Origin: Limnohabitans sp. 2KL-27
GTDB lineage: Bacteria; Pseudomonadota; Gammaproteobacteria; Burkholderiales; Burkholderiaceae_C
Assembly: GCF_001269345.1 (NCBI RefSeq)
Contig: NZ_CXOP01000002.1
Span: forward strand, 1,736,853-1,800,852
DNA length: 64,000 nt
Direction of reading: 5' to 3'
A program made the position numbers and the translations under genes. The stretch's first letter is position 1. Each line of letters opens with the position of its first letter. Shown here piece by piece: positions 8,218-17,803 of the stretch. The notes under the pieces were generated by a model. The model ran no database searches, was not told the DNA's origin, and saw only the letters and a program-made list of their open reading frames with translations.

Positions 8218-10116
8218 ATGGGCCATTTCGAAGAATTTCATGCCCGGTCGATCAACGACCGTGACGCTTTTTGGGCCGAGCAGGCCAAACTGGTGGACTG
8301 GAAAGTTCAGCCGCAGCAAATCTGCGATTACAGCAACCCGCCTTTTGCCAAATGGTTTGTCGGCGGCGAGACCAACCTGTGCCACAACGCGGTGGACCGT
8401 CATCTGGCCGAGCGGGCCGACCAGCCGGCTTTGATCTTCGTTTCGACCGAAACCGACCAGGAAAAAACCTACACCTACCGTGAGCTGCACGCCGAAGTGC
8501 AGCGCATGGCGGCCATCTTGCAAGACCTGGGCGTGGTCAAGGGCGACCGCGTGCTGATTTACATGCCCATGATCGCCGAGGCCGCTTTTGCCATGCTGGC
8601 CTGTGTGCGCTTGGGGGCCATCCACTCGGTGGTGTTCGGCGGTTTTGCCTCGCATTCTCTGGCCACCCGCATCGAGGACGCTTCGCCCAAAGTCATCATC
8701 AGCGCCGATGCCGGCTCACGCGGGGGCAAGGGCGTGCCCTACAAGCCGCTGCTGGACGAAGCCATCAAGCTCTCGGCCCACAAGCCGGTCAATGTGGTCA
8801 TGGTGGACCGTCATCTGGCTGCATTCACCCCCGTGGCCGGACGTGATGTGGATTACGCCACCGAGCGCGCCAAGCACATGGATGCGGTCGTGCCCTGCGT
8901 GTGGGTCGAATCCACCCACCCCAGCTACACCCTCTACACATCGGGCACCACCGGCAAGCCCAAGGGCGTGCAGCGCGACACCGGGGGCTACACCGTGGCT
9001 TTGGCCGCCAGCATCCCCAACATCTTTGAAGGCAAGCCCGGCGGCACCTTTTTCTGCACCAGCGACATCGGCTGGGTGGTGGGCCACAGCTACATCATCT
9101 ACGGCCCACTGATCGGTGGCATGGCCACCATCCTCTACGAAGGCCTGCCGATTCGCCCCGACGGCGGCATCTGGTGGAGCTTGGTCGAGAAGTACAAAGT
9201 CCAGGTCATGTTCAGCGCCCCCACGGCCATCCGGGTGCTCAAAAAGCAAGACCCTGCGCTGCTGACCAAGTACGATCTGTCCAGCCTGCAGGCCCTGTTC
9301 CTGGCCGGAGAGCCACTCGACGAGCCCACCGCCAAATGGATATCTGAAGGCCTCAACGGCAAGGCCATCATCGACAACTACTGGCAGACCGAAACCGGTT
9401 GGCCGATCTTGAGCATCTGCAACGGCGTGGAAAAAGCACCCAGCAAGTTCGGCTCGCCCGGTAAGGCGATTTACGGCTACAACGTCAAGCTGGTCGACGA
9501 CCAAACCGGCGAGGAGCTGACCGGCGCCAATCAGAAAGGCGTGCTGACCATCGAAGGCCCCTTGCCCCCCGGCAACCTGCAAACCATCTGGGGCGACGAC
9601 GAGCGTTTCGTCAAGACCTACTGGAAAACCGTTCCGAACAAGCTGGTCTACAGCACCTTCGACTGGGCGGTGCGCGACGAAGACGGCTACTTCTTCATCC
9701 TGGGCCGCACCGACGATGTGATCAACGTGGCCGGCCACCGCCTGGGCACCCGCGAGATCGAGGAAAGCATCTCCAGCCACCCCAACATCGCCGAAGTGGC
9801 GGTGGTCGGTGTGGCCGATCAACTCAAAGGGCAAGTGGCCATGGCCTTTGCCATTGCCAAGGACACCTCGGGCCTGACGGATGCGGCAGCGCGTCTGAAG
9901 CTCGAAGGCGAGGTCATGAAGGTGGTGGATTCGCAATTGGGTGCGGTCGCCAGGCCATCCCGTGTGCTGTTTGTGACGGCGTTGCCCAAGACGCGCAGCG
10001 GCAAATTGCTGCGCCGGGCCATTCAGGCCGTGGCCGAGGGGCGCGATCCCGGCGACCTGACCACGATGGACGATCCGGCTGCTTTGCAGCAGATCGTGGA
10101 TCTGATCAAAGGCTGA
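8218..10116 (+). CDS. prpE: Propionyl-CoA synthetase
   Basis: AMP-forming acyl-CoA ligase of about 632 residues that activates propionate (or acetate) to the CoA thioester in the cytoplasm. The adenylation P-loop YTSGTTGKPKGVQ lies near residue 239, NYWQTETGWPI is the family A5 motif, GRTDDVINVAGHRLGT is A8, and the C-terminal RSGKLLRR holds the catalytic, acetylation-prone Lys. Overall spelling (e.g. DIGWVVGHSYIIYGPL) fits PrpE better than Acs. The ATG at 8218 is chosen for its AGGAGA; an ATG at 8158 lies upstream without one. It is a single-gene unit closed by a strong terminator. Confidence 0.92.
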   Translation: MGHFEEFHARSINDRDAFWAEQAKLVDWKVQPQQICDYSNPPFAKWFVGGETNLCHNAVDRHLAERADQPALIFVSTETDQEKTYTYRELHAEVQRMAAILQDLGVVKGDRVLIYMPMIAEAAFAMLACVRLGAIHSVVFGGFASHSLATRIEDASPKVIISADAGSRGGKGVPYKPLLDEAIKLSAHKPVNVVMVDRHLAAFTPVAGRDVDYATERAKHMDAVVPCVWVESTHPSYTLYTSGTTGKPKGVQRDTGGYTVALAASIPNIFEGKPGGTFFCTSDIGWVVGHSYIIYGPLIGGMATILYEGLPIRPDGGIWWSLVEKYKVQVMFSAPTAIRVLKKQDPALLTKYDLSSLQALFLAGEPLDEPTAKWISEGLNGKAIIDNYWQTETGWPILSICNGVEKAPSKFGSPGKAIYGYNVKLVDDQTGEELTGANQKGVLTIEGPLPPGNLQTIWGDDERFVKTYWKTVPNKLVYSTFDWAVRDEDGYFFILGRTDDVINVAGHRLGTREIEESISSHPNIAEVAVVGVADQLKGQVAMAFAIAKDTSGLTDAAARLKLEGEVMKVVDSQLGAVARPSRVLFVTALPKTRSGKLLRRAIQAVAEGRDPGDLTTMDDPAALQQIVDLIKG

Positions 10117-10124
10117 CCATTCTG

Positions 10125-10152
10125 GACCCCGCTTTGCCGGGGTCTTTTTTTG
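10125..10152 (+). terminator. Rho-independent terminator after prpE
   Basis: Perfect 7-bp stem GACCCCG/CGGGGTC (10125-10131 and 10138-10144) with a 6-nt loop, followed by seven T residues. It begins 8 nt after the prpE stop codon. Confidence 0.9.
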
Positions 10153-10195
10153 TCCCGAAAACCTTGTGCACACTTTCTGGGATTCGACTGTAAGT

Positions 10196-10343
10196 TTGAT
10201 ATCGGACTGGGCGTGGCACAATGCACACTGTACTCAGGCCCTTCCTTTGCCACAGTCGCATCCGCCAACCGGTTCAGCCGTGTCGCGGAAGGTAAATCTC
10301 AACCAACTAATGTTTCCCAGAGGGAAACGGAGGTCAGCGAAAT
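10196..10343 (+). promoter_or_regulatory. sucA leader: possible promoter and stem-loop before the RBS
   Basis: A TTGATA (10196-10201) and CACAAT (10217-10222) pair is a possible but short-spaced promoter. A perfect 7-bp inverted repeat GTTTCCC-AGA-GGGAAAC (10312-10328) lies directly against the GGAGG ribosome binding site (10329-10333) of sucA and could influence its translation or protect the mRNA 5' end. Confidence 0.4.
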
Positions 10344-13211
10344 ATGAGCGAGACTAATTCCGTCTACGCTGCCTACCAAGGCAACACCTATTTGTTCGGC
10401 GGTAACGCCCCGTACGTCGAAGAGATGTACGAAAACTACCTGGCCAATCCCGGAAGCGTTCCTGATTCTTGGCGTGAGTATTTCGACGCCCTCCAGCATG
10501 TCCCCGCAGTCGATGGCAGCAACGCCAAAGACGTCCCCCATCTGCCCGTCATCAACGCCTTTGCCGAGCGCGCCAAGTCCGGCGGTACCAAAGTCGTCAT
10601 GGCCAGCGCCGATGTCGAGATGGGCCGCAAGCGCACCGCCGTGCAGCAGCTGATCGCCGCCTACCGCAACGTGGGCCAACGCTGGGCTGATCTGGACCCC
10701 TTGAAGCGCACCGAGCGCCCCAACATCCCTGACCTCGATCCCGCTTTCTTCGGCTTCACAGACGCCGACCAGGAAACCGTGTTCGATACCAGCAACACCT
10801 TTTTCGGTAAAAACCGGATGTCTCTGCGCGAGTTGCTCAATGCGCTGCGCGAGACCTATTGCGGCACGATTGGCGCCGAGTACATGTACACCACCGAGCA
10901 GGCTGAAAAGCGCTGGTGGCAGCAAAAGCTCGAGAGCATCCGCAGCAAGCCCAATTTCACGGCTGAGAAGAAAAAACAGATCCTCGACCGCCTGACGGCT
11001 GCCGAAGGTCTGGAGCGCTACCTGCACACCAAATACGTGGGTCAAAAGCGTTTCTCGCTCGAAGGCGGTGAGAGCTTCATCGCCGCCATGGACGAGCTGA
11101 TCCAGTCGGCCGGCGCCCAAGGCGTGCAGGAAGTTGTGATCGGCATGGCCCACCGTGGCCGCTTGAACGTGCTGGTCAACACCATGGGCAAGCTGCCGGC
11201 GGACTTGTTTGCCGAGTTTGACCACACCGCCCCCGAAGATTTGCCTGCCGGTGACGTGAAGTACCACCAGGGTTTCAGCTCCGATGTGAGCACGGCCGGT
11301 GGCCCGGTCCACTTGACTCTGGCCTTCAACCCCTCGCACCTGGAAATCGTGAACCCCGTGGTGGAAGGCTCGGTGCGCGCCCGCATGGACCGTCGTGGTG
11401 ACCCGCAAGGCAAGCAGGTGTTGCCCGTGCTGGTGCACGGCGACGCCGCTTTCGGCGGCCAGGGTGTGAACCAAGAAACCTTTGCCCTGGCCCAAACCCG
11501 TGGTTACTCCACCGGCGGCACGGTGCACATCATCATCAACAACCAGATCGGTTTCACAACGTCGGACCCTCGCGACATGCGCTCGAGCGTGTTTTGTACC
11601 GACATCGTCAAGATGGTCGAAGCCCCGGTGCTGCACGTCAACGGCGACGATCCAGAAGCCGTGGTCATGGCGGCGCAACTCGCGCTGGAATACCGCATGA
11701 CCTTCCGCAAGGACATCGTGCTGGACGTGGTCTGCTTCCGCAAACTGGGCCACAACGAGCAGGACACTCCGGCGCTGACCCAGCCGCTGATGTACAAAAA
11801 GATCGCGGCCCACCCCGGCACGCGCAAACTGTTTGCCGACAAACTGGCCGCGCAAGGCCTGGGCGACAACTTGGGCGAGGAGATGGCCAAGGCTTACCGC
11901 GCCGCACTGGACGCTGGCAAGAACACCACCGACCCCGTTTTGACCAACTTCAAGACCAAGTTCACCGTGGACTGGTCGCCCTTCTTGGGCAAGAAGTGGA
12001 CCGACGCTGGCGACACCGCTGTTCCCTTGGCTGAGTGGAAGCGTCTGGCTGAAAAGATCTCGACCATCCCTGAGTCGGTCACGCCTCACCAACTGGTCAA
12101 GAAGGTGTACGACGACCGCGCGGCCATGGGCCGTGGCGACATTCCCGTGGACTGGGGCATGGGCGAGCACATGGCTTTCGCATCCTTGGTGGCCAGTGGC
12201 TACCCGGTGCGTTTGTCGGGTGAGGACTGCGGCCGTGGCACGTTCACACACCGCCATGCGGTCATCCACGACCAAAAGCGTGAAAAGTGGGACACAGGCA
12301 CTTATGTGGCCCTGCAAAACGTCTCAGACAAGCAGGCACCCTTTGTGGTCATCGACTCGATCTTGTCCGAAGAAGCGGTGCTGGCCTTTGAATACGGCTA
12401 CGCCTCCAACGACCCCAACACCCTGGTGATCTGGGAAGCCCAGTTTGGCGACTTTGCCAACGGTGCACAGGTGGTGATTGACCAGTTCATCGCCTCGGGT
12501 GAAGTCAAGTGGGGCCGCGTCAATGGCATCACCTTGATGTTGCCCCATGGCTACGAAGGTCAGGGTCCTGAGCACAGCTCGGCCCGCGTCGAGCGCTTCA
12601 TGCAGCTGGCCGCCGACACCAACATGCAACTGGTGCAGCCCACCACGGCCAGCCAGATCTTCCATGTGCTGCGCCGCCAGATGGTGCGCAACTTGCGCAA
12701 GCCCTTGGTCATCTTCACGCCCAAGTCACTGCTGCGCAACAAGGACGCCACATCGCCGGTGTCCGAGTTCACGCATGGCAGCTTCCAGACCGTGATCCCG
12801 GAGAACAAAACGCTCAAGGCCGATAAGGTCAAGCGCGTGGTGGCTTGCTCGGGCAAGGTCTACTATGACCTGGTCAAGCACCGCGAAGCCAAGGGCGCCG
12901 AGGACGTGGCCATCATCCGCGTCGAACAGCTCTACCCCTTCCCGCACAAGGCGTTTGCGGCCGAGCTGAAAAAGTACCCCAACGCCACCGACATCGTGTG
13001 GTGCCAGGACGAGCCGCAAAACCAGGGTGCCTGGTTCTTCATCCAGCACAACATCCACGAGAACATGCTGGAGGGCCAAAAGCTCGGTTATGCCGGTCGC
13101 GCCGCTTCGGCCTCGCCTGCAGTGGGTTACTCGCACCTGCACCAGGACCAGCAAAAGGCGCTGATTGAGGCGGCATTTGCCAAACTCAAGGGCTTCGTGC
13201 TGACCAAGTGA
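10344..13211 (+). CDS. sucA: 2-oxoglutarate dehydrogenase E1 component
   Basis: Thiamine-diphosphate-dependent decarboxylase of the 2-oxoglutarate dehydrogenase complex (TCA cycle). It converts 2-oxoglutarate to a succinyl group passed to E2. The 955-residue length is full. The N-terminal YAAYQGNTYLFGGNAPYVEE matches the E2-binding region of E1o. MAHRGRLNVL (about 268-277) carries a conserved active-site His, GDAAFGGQG lies near residue 367 in the ThDP region, and the C-terminal half has the transketolase-like pyrimidine domain (GEDCGRGTFTHRHAV). The ATG at 10344 follows GGAGG by about 10 nt. It heads the odh operon with sucB and lpd. Confidence 0.97.
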   Translation: MSETNSVYAAYQGNTYLFGGNAPYVEEMYENYLANPGSVPDSWREYFDALQHVPAVDGSNAKDVPHLPVINAFAERAKSGGTKVVMASADVEMGRKRTAVQQLIAAYRNVGQRWADLDPLKRTERPNIPDLDPAFFGFTDADQETVFDTSNTFFGKNRMSLRELLNALRETYCGTIGAEYMYTTEQAEKRWWQQKLESIRSKPNFTAEKKKQILDRLTAAEGLERYLHTKYVGQKRFSLEGGESFIAAMDELIQSAGAQGVQEVVIGMAHRGRLNVLVNTMGKLPADLFAEFDHTAPEDLPAGDVKYHQGFSSDVSTAGGPVHLTLAFNPSHLEIVNPVVEGSVRARMDRRGDPQGKQVLPVLVHGDAAFGGQGVNQETFALAQTRGYSTGGTVHIIINNQIGFTTSDPRDMRSSVFCTDIVKMVEAPVLHVNGDDPEAVVMAAQLALEYRMTFRKDIVLDVVCFRKLGHNEQDTPALTQPLMYKKIAAHPGTRKLFADKLAAQGLGDNLGEEMAKAYRAALDAGKNTTDPVLTNFKTKFTVDWSPFLGKKWTDAGDTAVPLAEWKRLAEKISTIPESVTPHQLVKKVYDDRAAMGRGDIPVDWGMGEHMAFASLVASGYPVRLSGEDCGRGTFTHRHAVIHDQKREKWDTGTYVALQNVSDKQAPFVVIDSILSEEAVLAFEYGYASNDPNTLVIWEAQFGDFANGAQVVIDQFIASGEVKWGRVNGITLMLPHGYEGQGPEHSSARVERFMQLAADTNMQLVQPTTASQIFHVLRRQMVRNLRKPLVIFTPKSLLRNKDATSPVSEFTHGSFQTVIPENKTLKADKVKRVVACSGKVYYDLVKHREAKGAEDVAIIRVEQLYPFPHKAFAAELKKYPNATDIVWCQDEPQNQGAWFFIQHNIHENMLEGQKLGYAGRAASASPAVGYSHLHQDQQKALIEAAFAKLKGFVLTK

Positions 13212-13214
13212 GGC

Positions 13215-13246
13215 GGCCTCTGGTGCTGAGTGTTCAGCGCCAGGCC
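13215..13246 (+). other. Intercistronic hairpin between sucA and sucB
   Basis: An imperfect but long stem: the segment 13215-13229 pairs with 13234-13246 around a GTGT loop, with one G-U pair and a two-base bulge. There is no T tract after it, so it is more likely an mRNA processing or stability element than a terminator. Confidence 0.4.
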
Positions 13247-13302
13247 CTTCACCCCAATCCTCCAGTACACCTTCCTAACGTTCAACGCATAACGGAAAAA
13301 TC

Positions 13303-14556
13303 ATGGCAATCGTAGAAGTCAAAGTTCCCCAACTGTCCGAGTCTGTGGCCGAGGCCACCATGCTGCAGTGGAAAAAGAAAGTCGGCGACACCGTGGCCGC
13401 CGACGAAATCCTGATCGAGATCGAAACCGACAAGGTCGTGCTTGAAGTGCCAGCGCCCTCTGCTGGCGTTCTGTCCGAAATCATCCAGGGCGACGGCGCC
13501 ACTGTGGCCGCTGAACAGCTGATCGCCCGCATCGATACCGACGGCAAAGTGGCCGCCGCGGCCCCAGCGGCTGCCGCACCTGCTGCCGCTGCGCCAGCTC
13601 CTGCGGCTGCAGCGCCTGCTGCTGCTGCCTCGGCGAGCATGGCCGGTGTGGCCATGCCCGCTGCAGCCAAACTGATGGCCGACAACAGTTTGGCTGCAGG
13701 TTCTGTGGCCGGCTCTGGCAAAGACGGCCGCGTGACCAAGGGCGATGTGCTGGCCGCTGTGGCCGGTGGCGTCAAGTCCACCGCTGCCGTGATCCCGACC
13801 GGCGTGCCCACCAAGGCCTTGCCTCAGGTGTCCGGACCGGCGGTCGACTTGGGCGAGCGCCCCGAGCAGCGCGTGCCCATGACCCGTCTGCGCGCCCGTG
13901 TGGCCGAGCGTTTGCTGCAATCGCAGTCGACCAACGCCATCTTGACCACCTTCAACGAAATCAACATGGCCCCGGTCATGGAGATGCGCAAGCGCATGCA
14001 AGAGCGTTTCGAGAAGGAGCACGGCTGCAAGCTGGGTTTCATGAGCTTCTTCGTCAAAGCCGCTGTGCACGCCCTCAAGAAGTTTCCGGTCTTGAACGCC
14101 TCGGTCGACGGCAACGACATCGTCTACCACGGCTATTTCGACATCGGTATCGCGGTGGGTTCGCCGCGCGGTTTGGTGGTGCCCATCTTGCGCAACGCCG
14201 ACCAGATGAGCTTTGCCGACATCGAGAAGAAAATTGCCGAATTCGGCGTCAAGGCCCGTGACGGCAAGCTGGGCATGGAGGAGATGACCGGCGGCACCTT
14301 CTCGATCTCCAACGGTGGCACTTTCGGCTCGATGATGTCCACCCCCATCATCAATCCACCCCAGTCGGCGATTTTGGGCGTTCATGCGACCAAAGACCGC
14401 GCCATGGTGGAAAACGGCCAGGTTGTGGTTCGCCCCATGAACTACTTTGCCATGTCCTACGACCACCGCATCATCGACGGCCGCGAAGCGGTGTTGGGCC
14501 TGGTGGCCATGAAGGAAGCGCTGGAAGACCCAGCCCGCCTGCTGTTCGACATCTGA
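13303..14556 (+). CDS. sucB: Dihydrolipoyllysine-residue succinyltransferase (E2)
   Basis: Core acyltransferase of the 2-oxoglutarate dehydrogenase complex, 417 residues. Domain order: one lipoyl domain (1-77) with the lipoyl-Lys at 44 in [12 protein letters not shown], an Ala/Pro-rich flexible linker (about 84-115), an E1/E3-binding domain (about 118-155), a second linker, and the catalytic domain (about 190-417). The catalytic His388 and Asp392 are in [13 protein letters not shown]. It lies 91 bp after sucA and is co-transcribed with it. A hairpin terminator follows the stop, so E3 may be made at a different level. Confidence 0.96.
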   Translation: MAIVEVKVPQLSESVAEATMLQWKKKVGDTVAADEILIEIETDKVVLEVPAPSAGVLSEIIQGDGATVAAEQLIARIDTDGKVAAAAPAAAAPAAAAPAPAAAAPAAAASASMAGVAMPAAAKLMADNSLAAGSVAGSGKDGRVTKGDVLAAVAGGVKSTAAVIPTGVPTKALPQVSGPAVDLGERPEQRVPMTRLRARVAERLLQSQSTNAILTTFNEINMAPVMEMRKRMQERFEKEHGCKLGFMSFFVKAAVHALKKFPVLNASVDGNDIVYHGYFDIGIAVGSPRGLVVPILRNADQMSFADIEKKIAEFGVKARDGKLGMEEMTGGTFSISNGGTFGSMMSTPIINPPQSAILGVHATKDRAMVENGQVVVRPMNYFAMSYDHRIIDGREAVLGLVAMKEALEDPARLLFDI

Positions 14557-14571
14557 TTTCCTTGTTTCAAT

Positions 14572-14595
14572 GCCCCCTGCCCAGGGGGCGTTTTT
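14572..14595 (+). terminator. Hairpin terminator inside the odh operon (between sucB and lpd)
   Basis: Perfect 8-bp stem GCCCCCTG/CAGGGGGC (14572-14579 and 14582-14589) followed by G and five T residues. It sits 16 nt after the sucB stop and 20 nt before the lpd start, so it should work as a partial terminator or a stabiliser of the sucAB message. Confidence 0.7.
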
Positions 14596-14614
14596 CATCC
14601 AGAAGACCTATCCC

Positions 14615-16042
14615 ATGAGCAAACAATTCGACGTCGTTGTCATCGGCGGTGGCCCCGGTGGCTACATTGCAGCCATCCGCGCTGCACAACTCGGTTTCCA
14701 AGTCGCTTGTATCGACGAATGGAAAAACGCAGCCGGTGGCCCAGCCCCTGGCGGCACCTGTACCAATGTGGGTTGTATCCCCTCCAAGGCGTTGCTGCAG
14801 TCCAGCGAGCACTTTGACCACGCCAACCACCACTTCGCCGAACACGGCATCAGCGCCACGGGCGTGAAGATGGACGTGGCCCAGATGATTGCGCGCAAAG
14901 ACACCGTCGTGAAGCAAAACAACGATGGCATCTTGTATTTGCTCAAGAAAAACAAGGTCACCTTTTTTCACGGTCGGGGCAGCTTTGCTGGCCAAGCCGA
15001 AGGCGGCTACACCATCCATGTGGCAGGCAAGACCGAAGAGGCCATCTCGGCCAAGCAAGTCATCATTGCCACGGGCTCCAACGCCCGTGCCTTACCAGGC
15101 ACGCCTTTTGACGAAGTCAATGTCCTGTCCAACGACGGCGCTTTGCGCTTGGGCGCGGTGCCCAAGAAGCTGGCCTTGATTGGCTCTGGCGTGATTGGTT
15201 TGGAAATGGGCTCGGTCTGGCGTCGTCTGGGGGCTGAAGTCACCATCCTCGAAGGCCTGCCTACTTTTCTCGGCGCGGTGGACGAGCAAATCGCCAAAGA
15301 GGCCAAGAAAGCATTCGACAAGCAGGGCCTCAAGATCGAGCTGGGCGTGAAAGTGGGCGAGATCGTCAACGGCAAGAAGGGTGTCACCGTCCACTACACC
15401 AACGCCAAAGGCGAAGCCGTGAAGTTGGACGCCGACAAGCTGATCATCTCGATTGGCCGCGTGCCCAACACCATCGGTTTGAACACCGAAGCGGTGGGCC
15501 TGCAGCTCGACGAGCGCGGCGCGATCGTGGTCGACGCCGACTGCAAAACCAACCTGCCTGGCGTGTGGGCGGTTGGCGACGTGGTGCGCGGCCCCATGCT
15601 GGCGCACAAAGCCGAAGAAGAGGGCGTGGCGGTGGCCGAGCGCATCGCGGGCCAGCATGGACACGTGAACTTCAACACCATCCCCTGGGTCATCTACACC
15701 AGTCCCGAGATCGCTTGGGTGGGCCGCACCGAGCAGCAACTCAAAGCCGATGGCGTGGCGTACAAGGCGGGCTCGTTCCCCTTCTTGGCCAACGGCCGTG
15801 CCCGCGCTTTGGGCGATACGACCGGCATGGTGAAAATGCTGGCGGACGCCACCACCGACGAAATTCTGGGCGTGCACATCGTGGGCCCACAAGCCTCCGA
15901 GTTGATCGCCGAGGCCGTGGTGGCCATGGAATTTCGCGCCAGCGCCGAGGACATCGCACGCATTTGCCATGCACACCCGTCCTTGAGCGAATCGACCAAA
16001 GAGGCTGCTTTGGCTGTGGACAAGCGCAGCTTGAATTTCTGA
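14615..16042 (+). CDS. lpdA: Dihydrolipoyl dehydrogenase (E3)
   Basis: FAD-dependent disulfide oxidoreductase that re-oxidises the lipoyl groups of E2 with NAD+. It has 475 residues from the ATG at 14615. Visible: FAD-binding [10 protein letters not shown] (11-20), redox-active Cys49 and Cys54 in [16 protein letters not shown], a second [16 protein letters not shown]-binding fold, [17 protein letters not shown], and the C-terminal His454/Glu459 pair in HAHPSLSE. Its place after sucB shows that it serves the 2-oxoglutarate complex; it may also serve others. A terminator follows at 16103. Confidence 0.96.
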   Translation: MSKQFDVVVIGGGPGGYIAAIRAAQLGFQVACIDEWKNAAGGPAPGGTCTNVGCIPSKALLQSSEHFDHANHHFAEHGISATGVKMDVAQMIARKDTVVKQNNDGILYLLKKNKVTFFHGRGSFAGQAEGGYTIHVAGKTEEAISAKQVIIATGSNARALPGTPFDEVNVLSNDGALRLGAVPKKLALIGSGVIGLEMGSVWRRLGAEVTILEGLPTFLGAVDEQIAKEAKKAFDKQGLKIELGVKVGEIVNGKKGVTVHYTNAKGEAVKLDADKLIISIGRVPNTIGLNTEAVGLQLDERGAIVVDADCKTNLPGVWAVGDVVRGPMLAHKAEEEGVAVAERIAGQHGHVNFNTIPWVIYTSPEIAWVGRTEQQLKADGVAYKAGSFPFLANGRARALGDTTGMVKMLADATTDEILGVHIVGPQASELIAEAVVAMEFRASAEDIARICHAHPSLSESTKEAALAVDKRSLNF

Positions 16043-16102
16043 GACCTTGACGCACCCGTCACTGCGGTTTCGGGTGAGTTGGGTTAAAGTTCCGCATCCC
16101 TG

Positions 16103-16133
16103 AAAACCCGGGCTTTGTCCCGGGTTTTGTTAT
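16103..16133 (+). terminator. Rho-independent terminator after lpd
   Basis: Perfect 10-bp stem AAAACCCGGG/CCCGGGTTTT (16103-16112 and 16119-16128) with a 6-nt loop. The T-rich arm ends in TTTTGTTATT. It lies only 23-53 nt before the zapE start. Confidence 0.88.
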
Positions 16134-16155
16134 TGAAATCAAGAGCAAGCCACCC

Positions 16156-17253
16156 ATGTCCGTTCGTGCAGTTTACGAAGAAGAACTCCAAAAACGGGGC
16201 TACCAAAGCGACCCCGCGCAGTTGCGGGCCATTGAGGCACTGGAGCGCTGCGCCGGCGAGTGGTCGGCCTACAAGTCCAAGCGCTCGGGCCTGCTGGGCA
16301 AATTTCTGAGCCGCCCGGAGATCCCCAAGGGGGTCTACATGTTTGGTGGGGTAGGGCGTGGCAAGAGCTTTTTGATGGATTGTTTTTTTGCGGCCGTCCC
16401 GATCGAGCGCAAAACCCGTTTGCATTTTCATGAGTTCATGCGTGAGGTGCACCGCGAACTCACCGTGATCCAGGGCACCGTCAACCCGCTCGATGAGTTG
16501 GGCAAACGCATGGCCAAGCGGTACCAGCTGATTTGTTTTGACGAGTTCCATGTGGCCGACATCACCGACGCCATGATCTTGCACCGCCTGCTGGTGGCAC
16601 TCTTCGATAACGGGGTGGGTTTTGTCACCACCTCCAACTTTGAGCCCGACGGCCTCTACCCCGATGGCCTGCACCGCGACCGCATACTGCCTGCCATCGC
16701 TTTGCTGAATGCGCGCATGGAGGTGCTCAATGTGGACAACGGCACCGACTACCGCCGCCGCACCTTGGAGAGGGTCAAGCTCTACCACGCCCCTTTGGGC
16801 GAGCAAGCCGACGCCGAGATGAACGACGCCTTCAACCGCCTGGCCACCGGGCCCGATGAAGACACGGTGCTGCACATCGAAGCGCGGGAAATCACGGCCA
16901 AGCGCCGTGCCGGTGATGTGGTTTGGTTCGACTTCCGAGCGATTTGCGGGGGGCCTCGCTCGCAAAACGATTACCTCGAAATCGCCACGCAGTACCACAC
17001 GGTGCTGCTGAGCAATGTGCCGCACATGCCCGTCAGTATGGCCTCCGAGGCGCGACGCTTCACTTGGTTGATTGACGTGCTGTATGACCGCCGGGTCAAG
17101 TTGATCATGTCGGCCGCCGTGGCCCCTGAAGGGCTGTACACCTCGGGGCCCATGTCGCATGAATTTCCGCGCACGGTGTCTCGTCTGCACGAGATGCAGT
17201 CGAGCGAGTTCCTCGCGCTTGAGCACCGCACCGTGGACACGCACCTCACATGA
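16156..17253 (+). CDS. zapE: Cell division protein ZapE (AFG1-like ATPase)
   Basis: AAA+-type P-loop ATPase of about 365 residues that acts with FtsZ at constriction in proteobacteria. The Walker A GGVGRGKSFLMD is at residues 64-75, Walker B is LICFDEFHVAD (about 130-140), and FVTTSNFEPDGLYPDGLHRD is the family-typical sensor region. It follows the odh operon, as in many Burkholderiales, but a terminator separates them. Its stop overlaps the start of the next small gene (ATGA at 17250), so the following genes are coupled to it. Confidence 0.93.
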   Translation: MSVRAVYEEELQKRGYQSDPAQLRAIEALERCAGEWSAYKSKRSGLLGKFLSRPEIPKGVYMFGGVGRGKSFLMDCFFAAVPIERKTRLHFHEFMREVHRELTVIQGTVNPLDELGKRMAKRYQLICFDEFHVADITDAMILHRLLVALFDNGVGFVTTSNFEPDGLYPDGLHRDRILPAIALLNARMEVLNVDNGTDYRRRTLERVKLYHAPLGEQADAEMNDAFNRLATGPDEDTVLHIEAREITAKRRAGDVVWFDFRAICGGPRSQNDYLEIATQYHTVLLSNVPHMPVSMASEARRFTWLIDVLYDRRVKLIMSAAVAPEGLYTSGPMSHEFPRTVSRLHEMQSSEFLALEHRTVDTHLT

Positions 17254-17588
17254 AACGCTACGCCATGGCGGTTTTGGCCGCATTGTCGAGTTCTTGGTTG
17301 GGCGCGCAATCTTTGGTGGGCGAGCCAGAGTTCATCCGTGTGCAGCGCGAAGCGCTGGCCAGCCAACGTGCCGAGGTCATGGCGGTCTATCAGGAAGAGG
17401 CCAAGGCCTGCTGGCGAAAATTTGCCGTCAATGCTTGCCTGAGTGAAGCCCGGCAAATACGCCGGTCCGCACTGGAGCCCTTGCGCCAACAAGACCTGCT
17501 GCTCAATGCCCAAGAGCGTCAGTGGCGAACCGAGCAGCGTGATTTGCGTTTGCAGGGCAAGCAAACCAGTCAGCCCACTGCGCCATGA
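17250..17588 (+). CDS. Small secreted hypothetical protein, 112 aa
   Basis: The sequence begins with a clear signal peptide (Lys-Arg start, hydrophobic core MAVLAALSSSWLG, likely cleavage near Ala19). The mature part of about 93 residues is helical and charged, with a Cys pair nine residues apart (C54 and C63 in KACWRKFAVNACLSEAR), which could form a disulfide in the periplasm. No family name comes to mind. It overlaps zapE by 4 nt (ATGA) and the next gene by 1-4 nt, so it is translated as part of a zapE-DUF465-helicase operon. Confidence 0.75.
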   Translation: MKRYAMAVLAALSSSWLGAQSLVGEPEFIRVQREALASQRAEVMAVYQEEAKACWRKFAVNACLSEARQIRRSALEPLRQQDLLLNAQERQWRTEQRDLRLQGKQTSQPTAP

Positions 17589-17803
17589 TGGACGCTTCAG
17601 CCGAAAACCTGCGCTCGCCCCAGCGGCAGTTGATCGAGTGCCAGATGGCCCATGCCGATTTGGATGCCTTGATTGACCAGGCGGTGTTGGCCCCGCAGCC
17701 TCTGGACGAGTTGCTGCTGCGTCGGCTCAAAAAAAGGCGATTGGCTTTGCGCGACCAAATGACCCGATTGCAGTGGCTTCTGGACCCTAAGGAGCCTGCT
17801 TGA
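17585..17803 (+). CDS. DUF465/YdcH-like small protein
   Basis: A 72-residue protein predicted to be all-helical. The middle, ADLDALIDQAVLAPQPLDEL, followed by RRLKKRRLALRDQM, matches the DUF465 (YdcH) pattern of a two-helix hairpin with a basic KKRR turn. Start is the ATG at 17585 (overlapping the upstream stop) or 17588. The downstream helicase start overlaps its stop (TTGA at 17800). Function of the family is not known. Confidence 0.8.
   Translation: MMDASAENLRSPQRQLIECQMAHADLDALIDQAVLAPQPLDELLLRRLKKRRLALRDQMTRLQWLLDPKEPA

Noticed and set aside
8716..10221. Minus-strand open frame of 501 codons opposite prpE
   Set aside because: Shadow of the adenylation domain gene; no motifs and it crosses the prpE terminator.
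10299..12317. Long open frame of 672 codons on the minus strand inside sucA
   Set aside because: It runs antisense to a full-length, motif-complete E1 gene; its product is His/Val/Gly-rich with no recognisable domain. GC-rich codon bias keeps this frame open.
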